Source: Quillaja saponaria (Eukaryota; Streptophyta; Magnoliopsida; Fabales; Quillajaceae). Taken from it: DNA of 64,000 nucleotides. The translations under genes and the position numbers were made by a program. Below, piece after piece: positions 36,501 to 47,745 of the stretch (the first letter of the stretch is position 1; the number at the start of each line of letters is the position of its first letter). The stretch is from positions 1,550,001-1,614,000 of the forward strand of contig CM055612.1 of assembly GCA_029379385.1 (NCBI GenBank), read 5' to 3'. Below the pieces are notes generated by a model. That model searched no databases and was not told the DNA's origin. It was given only the letters and a program-made list of their open reading frames with translations.

Positions 36501-38378
36501 TATTTACAGTCATTCTATTTGTTTTTCGAGCTCATTAGCACAAAGAAGGGAAAACAAATAGAGATTTATTCTTTTTGTTTGGCTTCTGGACATAGATATC
36601 TTTTTGAAATCTGGTTTTTATTTTTTGTAGGCTCTTGTCCTGGCAATTGTAATGGTAATGGCAAATGCCTCTCCAGTGGGGTTTGTGAATGTGGAAAAGG
36701 GTATACTGGCATTGACTGTTCTACAGGTATGTACTATATTCTTTATTTATCTTTTATCCTTCCCCTTTTTCTTCTGCCGTGTTTTCATGTTCATTGTTCA
36801 TTGTCTAACTTCTCTATTCTCTACGAATGAGAAATTCTATATTTATTTCTTGGATAAGAAACACAAACTTGTACAATCTTGATCAACATCCAATCTTCTA
36901 TTCTCATTGCAGATGACATTCATTCTCATACTCGATTTTCACGTGTTGTTGCAACATTTTGCTAGATTCAATTAGGGGCCATGTGGCACTCATACTTTTG
37001 CAGAATAGCCTATCATTAAATGATAAACTGGATCAGTTAAATGTTGAGTTCTATATCAGGGTTCCTCGGGCGTGAAACTAAAATCCTTAGGTTGTTAGGC
37101 GTCCACTTATTAACAAATTTTTTAATATGACCATCTTCATTGTAGAACACACCCATTGATTAGAGAGGCTTCAGTAAGTCTTAACTTTATACTCTATAGT
37201 TCCTTTTACAAATTTAGGGTGTTCCTTTCACAATTAGTAGCTTCTCAACATAACATTATCCTTGGCATGATTTGCAGCTGTTTGTGATGAGCAATGCAGT
37301 CTTCACGGAGGGGTCTGTGATAATGGAGTTTGTGAGTTCCGTTGTTCTGACTATGCAGGCTATACATGTCAGAACAGCTCCATGCTCCTTTCTAGTCTCT
37401 CAGTTTGCAAAGATGTGCTAGAGATTGATGTAACTGGGCAACACTGTGCACCCAGCGAACCAAGTATACTGCAGCAGCTAGAAGAAGTTGTTGTCATGCC
37501 CAACTATAACCGTTTGTTCCCTGGTGGTGCTAGGAAGTTATTTAATATATTCGGCAGCACCTACTGTGATGAGGCAGCTAGACGGCTAGCCTGCTGGGTA
37601 ACCTCTCTGTTCACCACAAACATCTCTAGCTCTAGCCTTTTTCAATGACTATTTTCTTCAATCTCTATAACCTGAAATTTCCTTTCTAAGTAAATTGGTT
37701 TTTGGTTTGTTCTTCTTTGGCTTTCTTTACTCTTATCTGGTTGCCATACAGCTTACTTTCATTCTGGTATACCATAGCATGAACCCGTTAACTATCAAAT
37801 GAATCTGATTAATTGGTATTTTGCTTTGCCTAATTTGACTTACTTATTAGTGTTGAGATTAGCCTTGTTATCTGCTCAATCCTTTGTCATTATTTTGTTT
37901 TATTTATCACCTGGTGGGGTTTGAATTTGTGATCTTACTCCACCCGTCTACTTGAAAGGAGTAGGTGCTTTTACTTCAGCTTGAATCTTATTTTGTGTTT
38001 CGAAAACAAAAATGCTATAAACTATATATTTTCTTTATTACAATTACTATCCTATGTTAGTGTAGTTCCTGCCATCTGCATGATTTTGCATGACTGAAAA
38101 CTTTGACCCTTGATTTCCAGATCTCAATACAAAAATGCGACAAGGATGGTGACAACAGGCTCCGAGTATGTCATTCAGCATGTCAGTCATATAATTTAGC
38201 ATGTGGAGCATCACTTGACTGCTCGGACCAAACACTCTTCAGCAGTGAGGAGGAAGGTGAGGGCCAGTGCACTGGCTCTGGTGAGATGAAACTCTCATGG
38301 TTTAATCGCCTTCGGAGTAGTTTTTCATCAAGAAATAGTTCCTTGAAAGGAACTTCTGTAAGATATAGGCAGCTTTAA
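30535..38378 (+). CDS. Leishmanolysin-like zinc metallopeptidase (M8) with EGF-like repeats
   Basis: Seventeen coding exons join in frame to 861 residues: 30535-30615, 31312-31668, 31771-31911, 31993-32125, 32226-32339, 33036-33109, 33195-33269, 33760-33852, 34015-34075, 34298-34630, 35603-35729, 35824-35923, 36129-36198, 36317-36469, 36631-36726, 37278-37597 and 38121-38378. A signal peptide or anchor is near residues 20-45 ([17 protein letters not shown]). The zinc site HEVMH is at 299-303, a further ligand is probably His354 in HSRYHYG, and the Met-turn is NEIMTG with Met390. Three Cys-rich EGF-like modules follow at about 605-700, then a Cys-rich tail. Family knowledge: metzincin-fold secreted or membrane endopeptidase; the plant homologue (At5g42620 from memory) has no well-established substrate. 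The donor at 31912 (GTCCAT) is weak. An additional leader exon/intron upstream of 30535 is possible. Confidence 0.92.
34865..35391. mobile_element. hAT-like MITE in intron 10 of the protease gene
   Basis: The element spans 34873-35383 (511 bp). Its terminal inverted repeats, CAATGTTTAAAAAACT at the left and the complement of GGTTTTTAAACCATTG at the right, match at 13 of 16 positions. Flanking 8-mers CTTTTAAG (34865-34872) and TTTTTAAG (35384-35391) match 7 of 8, as an 8-bp hAT-type target-site duplication would. The subterminal regions carry GGTTGAACC-like motifs in both orientations. No transposase frame is present. It sits deep in the intron and leaves splice sites intact. Confidence 0.68.
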
Positions 38379-39036
38379 CTTGAATTATTTATCCTTTTTT
38401 CCTTCCTTTTTTTTTTTCTTAATTTTTTTGCTCTTGTGAGAGGGTTTTGGCTTGTAATTTTCTAGGAATCCATTGTAGGGAAAGGTGGCACCTAACGCCA
38501 TAGATTTAGGATTTTGTTCTCACCCAAAATCATTTAAGAATATTGGGTGGGGAGTTTACAGCTTGGGCTTTCAAATACGAAAGCCATTTGTAGAGAAAAT
38601 TGGAAATGTAAAGGAAAAAAAGAAGACTGAGAAAGCTTCTTTGATATGAATTAACTGAATTAGGCCGAAGGCCATGAAAAAAAAAAAAGCAATATCTCCG
38701 TTGTCTTGTTTTATTTCTCCGTGTAGATTTGTTTTAAGCTAATTATTAGAAACTTTTAAAACTAAATCTTAAATTAATTGAATCGATTATATGAATTATT
38801 TTTCTCACACTAATATCAGTCTATTATTTATCTCATCAGAGTTAGATTAATAGCATTGAATGAATATTTCAGCAAATTTCAGAACAAAGAAACAGGATAA
38901 ATGGGTATTCAACCTACCAATGACCACAACAAATTGAGTAAATTCCATGTGGATCATCAATTTCAAGTAATAACATATAAGTTGATTCAAATTCATTTAT
39001 CATGGCCATATTAAACCATTAATGTCGGAGCCCGAA
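38379..39036. other. Convergent 3' region between protease and thaumatin-like genes
   Basis: The two genes face each other tail to tail across 658 bases that should contain both 3' UTRs. Nothing else is recognisable. Confidence 0.5.
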
Positions 39037-39885
39037 TCACAACGACAATTCGGTTGGGCAAAACGTAATGTGGTAATCCGACCCAAAACAAGTGCAGGTA
39101 CTGGAAGCATCGTCATAAGCATAACTGTATGCTGTTGGACACGCCTTCTTGAACATCTTCGAGTATTGCGTCGGCGGACACGTCTGTGGAGTTGAGTGGT
39201 CTCCAGTACAGCAAAATTCCGTTGAGTTAAACGCCGCGCACGCACTCTTACATGCCACAACCGAACCCGAATTCATTATCTGCAACTCGGCCGGACAGTT
39301 CCCGTTCAAATCCGCAACACAACCTGCATATTGGCAATCACCGGTTCCACCGGTTGCCTTCACACTCATCCCAACATTATAACCGTCCACTAGGCTGACG
39401 TCATAGAAATCCTTGTCTTTAGTAGTGGTTGCTATAGTAAACTCAGCCAGAGTTACCGGCGGAATACCTCCACCGATACATTTTAAATTGCCGCAGTCAC
39501 CTGTGGCGCATTTCCCGTTTCCCGAGCCGTCAAAGTTGCAGCCAGTTCGGGCCCAAAACCGTCCGGACCATCCGGGTGGAGCAGTGAGCTGAATTGACGA
39601 TCCAGGTGCTAAGGAAAATCCGCCTTCACCGAGAATAGCGGCACCATTTCCAGAAAGTGTTCCGGGCCACACTGTGTATCTGCAACGGTTTTGGAGGGTG
39701 AATACGGTGGCTGAAGCTACATTACCTGCAAAATTTATATTAAAAAAAAAAGTTAAAGCGAAAACTAATAGCTGAATTATTGCTAGCTAGTAAATAGTAA
39801 TATATATATATCAGAGTCCCTTGCTTGTACCTAACAAGAAAAGGAGGAGGAGGCGAAGCACAGAGAGCTTTGAGGTAATCGCCAT
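39037..39885 (-). CDS. Thaumatin-like protein (PR-5 family)
   Basis: Two coding exons, 39885-39831 and 39725-39037, join in frame to 247 residues. Exon 1 encodes most of a signal peptide (SKLSVLRLLLLFLLG). The mature thaumatin fold shows the expected many cysteines, TVFTLQNRCRYTVWPGTLSGNG near the start, GWSGRFWARTGC, the YDVSLVDGYNVGMSV region containing acidic-cleft residues, and the C-terminal FKKACPTAYSYAYDDASSTCTC block. Family knowledge: secreted defence or abscission-related proteins; some bind or hydrolyse beta-1,3-glucans. The short first exon followed by one intron is usual for many plant members. The C-terminus stops shortly after the last cysteine, so there is no vacuolar or GPI tail. 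Confidence 0.93.
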
Positions 39886-39952
39886 TGTTATCAATGGAGA
39901 AGAAGAAGAACATGGATTTGGCGGATATGAGAAAGATGGGTGAGAATATTGG

Positions 39953-39962
39953 ATTTTTATAG
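39953..39962 (-). promoter_or_regulatory. Candidate TATA box of the thaumatin-like gene
   Basis: On the minus strand CTATAAAAAT sits about 70 bases upstream of the ATG at 39885, leaving a leader of about 35-40 nt. Confidence 0.6.
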
Positions 39963-41001
39963 TGGCCAGTTTATTAGGACTTTGGAGTAAATATTTTAGG
40001 CGGCAGAATTGTAAACGGGTCCCTATCTTTTCGTGACGGTTATAAGATTGTGGGTCATCTTCGAATGGAATGGGGGATATATCAGTAATTTGGATTAATT
40101 CATACAAAGAAATTGTGCTGCCAATTAATACTGACATTTTTGTGTGTATTTTTTTATTTTATTTTTATTTGATCTCCAGAGTAACGCCAGGATATACCGT
40201 ACGAAGTGATTTGAAAGAAAAAAAAATTAAAAAATTAGGAGATTCCAATTTATTTATTATTAACGATTATATAATTTTCTTATTACTTAATTTAGCATCA
40301 ACCATTCTCTCACCTGACGGGAAATTTTTAAGAGGTTATTACTGTAAATAATATATACTTCAATAGAGATAATTGTCACATATACAGGTTGGTTGACCTC
40401 AATTATTATTTTTACTAAAGAAGGATTTGAGAAATTGTGTTGTACAAAAAATATCTCAATGTATATGAGTTGAAGCAGATATTTTTTGCGTCAAAATAAT
40501 GACTTCTTCTTTTTTTACTTTCTTAAGAAAACAAAGAAACAAGAGGAATCGAACACAAATCCAAAGGAGAAAGAAAATACGACAAACTGACTAACTGTCC
40601 TGGGCAGATCTCGTAATTCTCTATGTAGCAACTGGACAAGATTACTGGCAATGATATCACTTATCAGGTAGGGAAGGCTTTTTTTATTTTTTATTTATTT
40701 TTTATGGTAGCAAGAAATTGGGGATAGGCTTTAAATCGCCAAAACAATGTTATAAATGTGATGTTTGAAAATCCTACTTTAAAGTCAGAATTCAGAAACA
40801 CGCAAAGATGGTTGGTGTAATGGTCTGGTTACTGCAGTTCCAACCAAATGTTTCATTTTAACCAACACTTATGACAGACTGACAAACATACAAATAAAAT
40901 TGACTTTAATTCAGGTGGATCACATGCTCTTCTGATGTTTTCTTTTCTCTTTTTGACAAACTCAACCTCGTCGATCCATGCACTACCTAACGCTAACTAC
41001 T

Positions 41002-41034
<33 letters not shown>

Positions 41035-41514
41035 GTATATGTATGCCTCTTCTTGGTCATAGGCTCATAGTCATAGCTACACCATGCAAATAAGACCCTC
41101 TTAAGTTTTAATTGAGTATGTATAGGAAAATCCAAAAAAAGAGAATCATTATTAAAAAAGATGAGAAACAAAAGCACTTCTGAGTACATCCCTAAAGCTT
41201 CTCTGTTCTAAGATTCAAGGAGGGTAATGCATAAACGATCATTCATAGATAGGGATTGCCTAAGATTTTCTTTGTATGAAATTCAAATTAATGATTAAAA
41301 AATTTGATTGTTGGGTGGTGACACCATAGTTCTATCAAATGCCACATGATTTTTGCAGCAAACCGGCATTTCTGACAATTTTTCATGCAGTGAAGATATT
41401 ACCCTCTACATCTACAAGTAATTATTCTACAAATATTCAAAAGAAAGATATTCAGATAGTAAAAATCAGGTTCATGAGCACTAACTTATTTATTGCCATT
41501 GAAGAAAAAAAATA
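39963..41514. other. Thaumatin upstream region and gene-free spacer
   Basis: About 1.5 kb holding the rest of the thaumatin-like promoter and, near 41300-41514, probably the 3' UTR of the acyltransferase gene. A TA microsatellite with embedded TATGTATATG lies at 41003-41044. No coding gene is supported. Confidence 0.5.
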
Positions 41515-43235
41515 CTAATCACTTCTTCGTTTCTTGCTGTAATAGAGTGCATTAACGTAGTCAAGAAATGGAATTAATTGAAATTTACAGGAAGTTGCAG
41601 CTGCAAGATATGCACAAGACAAACCAACATACACTTTGAACCAAACCAGAGAAAAGAATGTAAGATAAATAAACAAGGCAGTCAAAGAAGTTACCACCAT
41701 AGAATTGACGAGGCACTTCAATGTAGACAGTTCCTTTTCACTTTCTTCGTAAGGGAAGTGGCCTTGAGCCTTGAAAGTAGACAGCAACTTATCCTTCACC
41801 TGAAATGTATCTATCAACCAAGAAGCAGCCTTGCTATCAGAAGAAGGAATATCCTCAAGAGGTATACGCCGAACATGTAGGTGAACTTCGGAAGGATCCA
41901 CACCAAAGACATTGTCCAGAAAGGTAGGGCATTGATTCTTGTATGCAATGGTTATGTCATAGACTGCACATCATTGAGAAACAAAGGCGGATATGATGTT
42001 AAAAGAAGCTGAACCACAAAATAGGAAGAGCAACACAGGATCAAAGAAATTTATGTTGAAGTGAAAGGTAGGAAAATAAGCAGATATATTATCAAGTAAA
42101 GTTCATTCTAATAATGGGTTATAAAAGTTCTTAGGAGAAGTATAGAACACAAACAAGTACTATCATATATCGAAGCAAAGGATTGAAATAGGTGACAAAG
42201 CAATAACAAGGGCAAAATTTGAACTATCCTCTTTTGCACATACACATTCTTTATTAAACAGCTATGAGCAAAAGTTTCAAGCAACAAACTATTTTCAGGA
42301 TTAAAACTTAAGAGCAACCTGCATCCAGAGAGCCCTGTAAAGCTTCCAAGCAGACACAAAAGCCCCTTGTTTTTGGAAGTAGGACGTTGCTTAAAACAGG
42401 AAGCCCAACTTCCGTTGCATATTGTTGGCTACTTTTGCACTTCTCTTCACTGTAGAAAAAGCCATAATCAACTTCTGCTCTTTCTTATATTGTACACAAA
42501 AAATCCACAAGAACGCCTAACATGGAGCCATAGGTTTGAGATTTCTAGTAAAAATACTAGTTTCAATGCATACAGTCACACAAAAAATGGACTTGACGTA
42601 TTCATGTTTGTTATAAACGAAGGAGTGATGCTGACAAAGTTAAATGGAAAGATAAGGTAGTACGTATAATCTGTTCCTTCAGGAAAAACAGCAAGCCATA
42701 AAGGATCTTGAGGATTCTTTAGTGTTGACAACATCTGGCGCAGTATTGGCTCATCAATTTCCCATTTCCTCTCCACAGAAATGAACTCCAGAATATGAAA
42801 TGCCCAACCAAAAATTGGTAATTTCATCAAGCTGCTCTTAAGGATGTATTTGATGTAGCCCAGGCTTCCCTTCCGTAGTGCAAGATTCCACAAGTACATC
42901 CAATCAACCTCAGTTCGGTGATTAGAAATAAGTAAAGCACGTTCCCTAATTGGAACATTATCTCCGGAAAAGACTACTTTAGTCCCGTTTATCTTTTCAA
43001 ATAGAAAGGGCCAGAGAGCTAGCCAAAGCCCAAAGAGGAATGCTGTTGCTTTCCTACTATAATGTATGCTGACAAACCGCAACAAGACAACAGCCACAGG
43101 TGCAAAATAGACTAAGAACATGAAAGCAGTAGAAAGGAACACCACTAAACATGTCAGACCCCTTAAAATCCTAATAGGAGTCAAAGGGCGGTGCTTTAAT
43201 TTAGCATCAGGTTTGGGGGGCTTGCAAACATCCAT
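41515..43235 (-). CDS. LPAT4: Lysophosphatidic acid acyltransferase, LPAT4/LPAT5 type
   Basis: Three coding exons, 43235-42664, 42449-42319 and 41963-41515, join in frame to 383 residues. The PlsC acyltransferase signature NHRTEVDW (NHX4D box) and the FPEG box in VFPEGTDYT are present, with the membrane segment [19 protein letters not shown] near the N-terminus and two hydrophobic segments near the C-terminus. Family knowledge: transfers an acyl group from acyl-CoA to the sn-2 position of lysophosphatidic acid, making phosphatidic acid in the ER. The start [10 protein letters not shown] matches the N-terminal pattern of LPAT4/5; a slightly upstream in-frame TTG is not used. Exon 3 stays open to the stop, so no further intron is required. 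Between LPAT4 and LPAT5 the assignment is inferred from gene order. Confidence 0.92.
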
Positions 43236-43278
43236 ATTCTTCAAGGAAATGTTCAGTACACCTCTCTCCTAAAGCAAG

Positions 43279-45117
43279 CTGCAATAATGTGTTTGAATGT
43301 TACTTTAGATTTCCTTAGGACAACAAGAAAAAAGAAGTAACAAGACAAGATAATAATGATGAAATGAAAATCCACAACTATTTACATTAAGTTTTATGAA
43401 ATTCCAAATCTTATGACCACACACAGGTAGTCACACAGATCATATTATTTACTATCATAGACACAATATGCAAGCAATCCAAGGCAACAGGTCCAAGGGC
43501 TTAGTAATTTCTCAGTTAATTATTGCAAATCAATGAACCTGAAAAAGAGTGGGTCTTTAATGCTGGTGGCAAGTATATTTGAGGCTGAATCTGCAGTAAG
43601 AGCACTAGTTGCAGCTAGATACTACAGAGTAGGTTTAGTGACTAAGTAAAAAAAATGATAACAAACCGGCAGATGACTAAGAATGGTAGTACTATGGTAG
43701 CATAAAAATCAGAACACAAATCCATATTCTTTTTATTGCAGCTGCATCTTGCCATTCAAGTTTATGTGTCAGATACTAATGCATACTAACATTTCAAAAA
43801 TAAAGAGTTGCGGTAGTTGTATTTTTTAAGAGGCCGGATTGAAGGAAAGGAATTTTTGTTTTCATCTACTTATATTTTCCATTTTACAAACTCTGACAAC
43901 CCATTTCACTGTAGTAAAAATTATCCTTTGCAAGAGAAAAAATAAACTCCAGTAAAAACAAAGAACGAGACTGAATTTCTTAAACATTTCCACAACATTT
44001 CCACTAGGAACATATATTATCAGCCTCCTTGTTAATCATTATCATTATAGAACAGTACCAATGAAATGCAAGTCATCATGACGTGACGGACTGTAAGAGG
44101 TTATTTTTCCTATAAATGTTCTGGGGTTTTCTCTTAATCCAGTTTTCCATGCACAATATCCACTTCTAGATTACAAATTGAAATTGATAGCAAATCCACC
44201 TATAATGGGATAATAATGATAAGTTACTTCTTTTCTCTCCATTGAGATGCAATTTCCTTGTAGAGAATCTATTCCACCTTAAAATAGAAGTTAACAAAAT
44301 ACTTAACAATCGGCACAAAATGAGGAGCAACGCAATGAATCTCTAGTGTACGTTCAAATTCAACGCCTTCCTCCTAGGGTATATGATATGAGCCATTAAA
44401 ACCAATCCCTTCAGTGATATTACTGACCTCATGTATTAGTTTTTTCGTTATAAAGAAAATACTTATTGCTTGATATAAACAGCTCCATGTTAATTGAAAG
44501 TATTAATTTTTGCCTGACTACCACATGGTAAAGCTAAACTATCTCTGCCCCCAAGAAAACAACTGTAATTCAATGACGTTTCCATGATTTAATCAAACAT
44601 AGCTCACTGAAGAGTAATAAAATCCTCAAAACCATCCAATTTGCATGGGAAATTGAGGCAAATATAATCAATAAATTACATATAACTGCAAGTTAAAACA
44701 AACCCAAGTATACCGTTGTTTAAGATAACCGAGTCACCAGAATTCATTAAACCCCTGATCTTCGAACCAAAACAGTCCTTAGCAATAGTGGTACGATCCC
44801 ATTGTGGACAGGAAAAGTCAACCTTCCCATGACATTTGGGATTCTGAGTTTTCTGATGTTATTCTTAAATCACTGGAAGTTGAATTTCTGAAGTTTCACA
44901 TAAATTGCTGTTGTTGAAAGAAAATTTTAATGGTAAAATAAAGTTTAGACAGCAAGAAGAAGAGCATCTAGAATATATGAAAACTCTGTACTAACCCTAA
45001 ACTTGAAAAAGACTTCATCGATGACATTGCTTGAAGCAAGATTGTGAAAGGAGACCAATTTATTCAAATCAGACAACAAACCAACAATAAAGAATGCAAT
45101 CGTAAAACTAAAAATAG

Positions 45118-45148
<31 letters not shown>

Positions 45149-45185
45149 TTGCATCTGGAAATTTAATGGCGGTCTCGGAACTCAC
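43279..45185 (-). other. Long 5' UTR intron of the LPAT gene
   Basis: On the minus strand, the donor GAGGTGAG at 45185 and the acceptor TTATTGCAG ending at 43279 frame a 1.9-kb intron that would join a noncoding exon near 45186-45250 to the coding exon. The interval itself has no coding gene. It contains a 26-base A run at about 45120-45146. Inferred from splice signals only. Confidence 0.5.
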
Positions 45186-45249
45186 CTCTTATCCAAACGC
45201 AGCGAAGAATTGACCTTGACAGCTTGACTCAGATAGGGTTTTCTACTTT

Positions 45250-46014
45250 TCTTGGAGATTAAGATTTTTTCCTAAGGCCTTAGCCTTCTTTTCTCTGAGA
45301 TAACTAACTATGAATGAGATATTATACCAATAAAACAGGGAATTTCGAATCTGGATATTGGATTTGGTTGGGTAAGTATCAGAGGCGGCTGTGGTTGTAA
45401 AGAAGGGCAACGCGATTGGCGAAAACTGAGAAAAAAGTCGACAGAATGAAAACGTTGTTGTTGACTATTGTATTTGATTGGTCGCAGACAATAATTTGAT
45501 GAGCTCGATTATAAAACATGCAAGAGAGAACCGTTTTCGCACAATCCGGTATTTAATAATATCTACGTGTAAAAGGGAGTTGCGTTAAATTTGTGGTGGA
45601 AGAAGATGCCCGTTTGGTTGGGCTGATGCGGGCGGCGCGGCCTAGAGCTGGGACCGGCAGCGGCCCGTTTGGCCGCACCCCGGCCTATATTTTGCCTCTT
45701 CCCTTTTTACCCTTACTCTTTTTCATTTAATTCCCACCGTGTTCTATCTCTAATTTACCGTATTATTCTCCTCTTTCCCCCTTTATACCCAGCGTGCAAC
45801 CCTCTTTTTTTAAAAAATTTGGCCAACGACGGTTAATATTTCAATTTTTTATTTAGTTATTTATTTAATTTTTCTTTTACTTTTTCCTAACTCTCCCAAA
45901 TTCACATAACTCTCAAACGATTCCATGTTTTTTATTTTTATTTTCTTCCTCTCCAAGTTTATTTTCTTTCTCACATACTTCACTTTTTTTAGGTATGATA
46001 ATTTTATTCCCAAA
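45250..46014. other. LPAT promoter region with a GC-rich island
   Basis: Upstream of the LPAT leader. A short very GC-rich patch at 45620-45690 (GGGCGGCGCGGCCTAG and similar) stands out from the AT-rich surroundings. No coding frame of interest. Confidence 0.45.
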
Positions 46015-46239
46015 TTTATTTAAATTGTGCTATTATCAAATTCTATTATGTTTTGTAATTTTATTTTAGAAATTAGTTTAATTATTTAATTTATTTAAAT
46101 TATGCTATTATCAAATTGTATTTTGTGTTTTTATTTTATTTTGGAAATTAACTTTTATGTTTGATTTATTTAAATTGTGATATTATCAAATTCTATATTT
46201 TTTTTTTGTTATTTTATTTGAAAATTAACTTTCACTATA
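46015..46239. repeat. Three-copy 75-bp AT-rich tandem repeat
   Basis: The unit beginning TTTATTTAAATTGTGCTATT starts at 46015, 46090 and 46165, an exact 75-base period, with substitutions between copies. Noncoding. Confidence 0.85.
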
Positions 46240-46401
46240 ATTATAAACTTATAAAATAAAAATAAATCATTTTTTAGTAAGCTAAATATAAATTGCCAAT
46301 TTGACACTGAACAATTTTGAAAAAAAATAAAATCAGTGGGCATGGTTAAAATTTGCAAAAAATAGTTGGAGCAAATTAACTCTCACTTTTTTTTTAAGTA
46401 A

Positions 46402-46875
46402 AGCTTGGTGAGCAGCTTAAGGCTTTTTTTGATAATGTTTTTTTTTGAGTGCTTATACTTATTAAGAGCATAAATCAATTTTTTTTTAGATTTGGTAAAG
46501 AAAAAAAAAAGTTTCTATTATAAGCTTTTAAAAGTCAGGGGTGCTTTTAAAAGTATCTCAAAACTTCTGTTCTCAAAATTTTAAAAGACTAATATAACCT
46601 CAATTTTTAATAAAAATTCATATTTATCCTTTTATTAATTAATAGAGTAGGTTAATTATCTCTCTTTTTATTATCAATATCTATTATAGTTAATTTAAAT
46701 TTTTTGAACAGCTTTACAATGAATTTACCAAATACGAATTTATGACTTTCACTTATTGAGAGCAGCTTTTACATTATTTTATCAAACATTACTGCTACAA
46801 CTTTTTAAAAACAGTTCTAAGAGAGCCATGAGGGCACACCACTTCTCAAAAAGTCACAGCATTACCAAGTTAAGC
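46402..46875. mobile_element. MITE-like dispersed element, copy 1
   Basis: It aligns along most of its length with 57361-57820. Shared blocks include TTTTATTAATTAATA near 46637 and 57576, a TTATTATCAATA stretch near 46668 and 57618, and GAGAGCAGCTTTTA / GAGAGTAGTTTTTA near 46757 and 57708. Its ends form a loose inverted repeat: CTTGGTGAGCAGC at the left, and CTTGGTAATGCTGTGACTTT as the complement of the right end. There is no transposase. Target-site duplication is uncertain. Confidence 0.7.
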
Positions 46876-46989
46876 ATAAGTACCCTGCTTTCAATTCCAG
46901 TAAAAGCAATATGAAGAATGCAGCAACCGAATATACAGGGAAGAAAGCAAAATAGTGCCTATGCCAATGTTGTATCTGATTTATAAATT

Positions 46990-47745
46990 TTAAGTATGAT
47001 TGTTTCTATAGTTGGAATTAGGTCATCATTTGAACACAAAAGGAGTTTGAGAAATAGCAGAATGGTGATCCAATGGTTAGACATATTTCCATCTACCCAA
47101 GATTTTATTATATTAGTGCTTAGGTTATGTATCTTATTGCTTACTTGTACTAATTTCGCTGACTCGTTGCCTACTTGGCATCACTTGGACACCAATAGGG
47201 AATGTTTGTGTTGTGCTTATAAAATTCTTCTACAAGCTCCAAACACATTCTAAGAGAATCCGAAAGATTTCGGAATGTTCTATACCATAAAAGGATTTAG
47301 AATGTTTTATAAAGTTCTAGAAGGTTCTAGAAAGTTGTAAAACACTTTGAAAGATTATATAAGGATCTAGAACATTCTGAAATGCTCTACAAGGTTTCTA
47401 TAATCTTGTACATAATTATAGTAGGTCTAGATATTTATAGGAATTGTATAAATATTTAGATGTTTTTTAAGAGAATTCTAGAACGTTAATATGAACTATT
47501 GGATGTAATGAATCTCCACAATTAGGTTAACGAGAAAGAGTAATATAATTAGGGTGGAAGGTTCATTTGTAAGCAATCAAACAACTTGTAAGAGTTTTGA
47601 GAGTTTAATAAATGATTCATTTTTCAAAATATTCTTGTTTGCTTCACTAGGTTAAACTGACTTAGCATTCTAGTAAGGGGCTCAAATGTTTAAGTGTCGT
47701 ACTGAGCGTTGAAATTTTTCAAGATCGTGACACCTGAAAATGATA
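46990..47745 (+). mobile_element. Possible decayed solo LTR (copia-like)
   Basis: The stretch 47250-47470 is built of degenerate TTCTAGAAGGTTCTAG motifs. It is followed by a leader-like region (TTTGTAAGCAATCAAACAAC, GAGAGTTTAATAAATG) and a terminal CAAGATCGTGACA, which together recall plant copia LTRs. Exact ends and target-site duplication were not found, so this is tentative. Confidence 0.3.
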
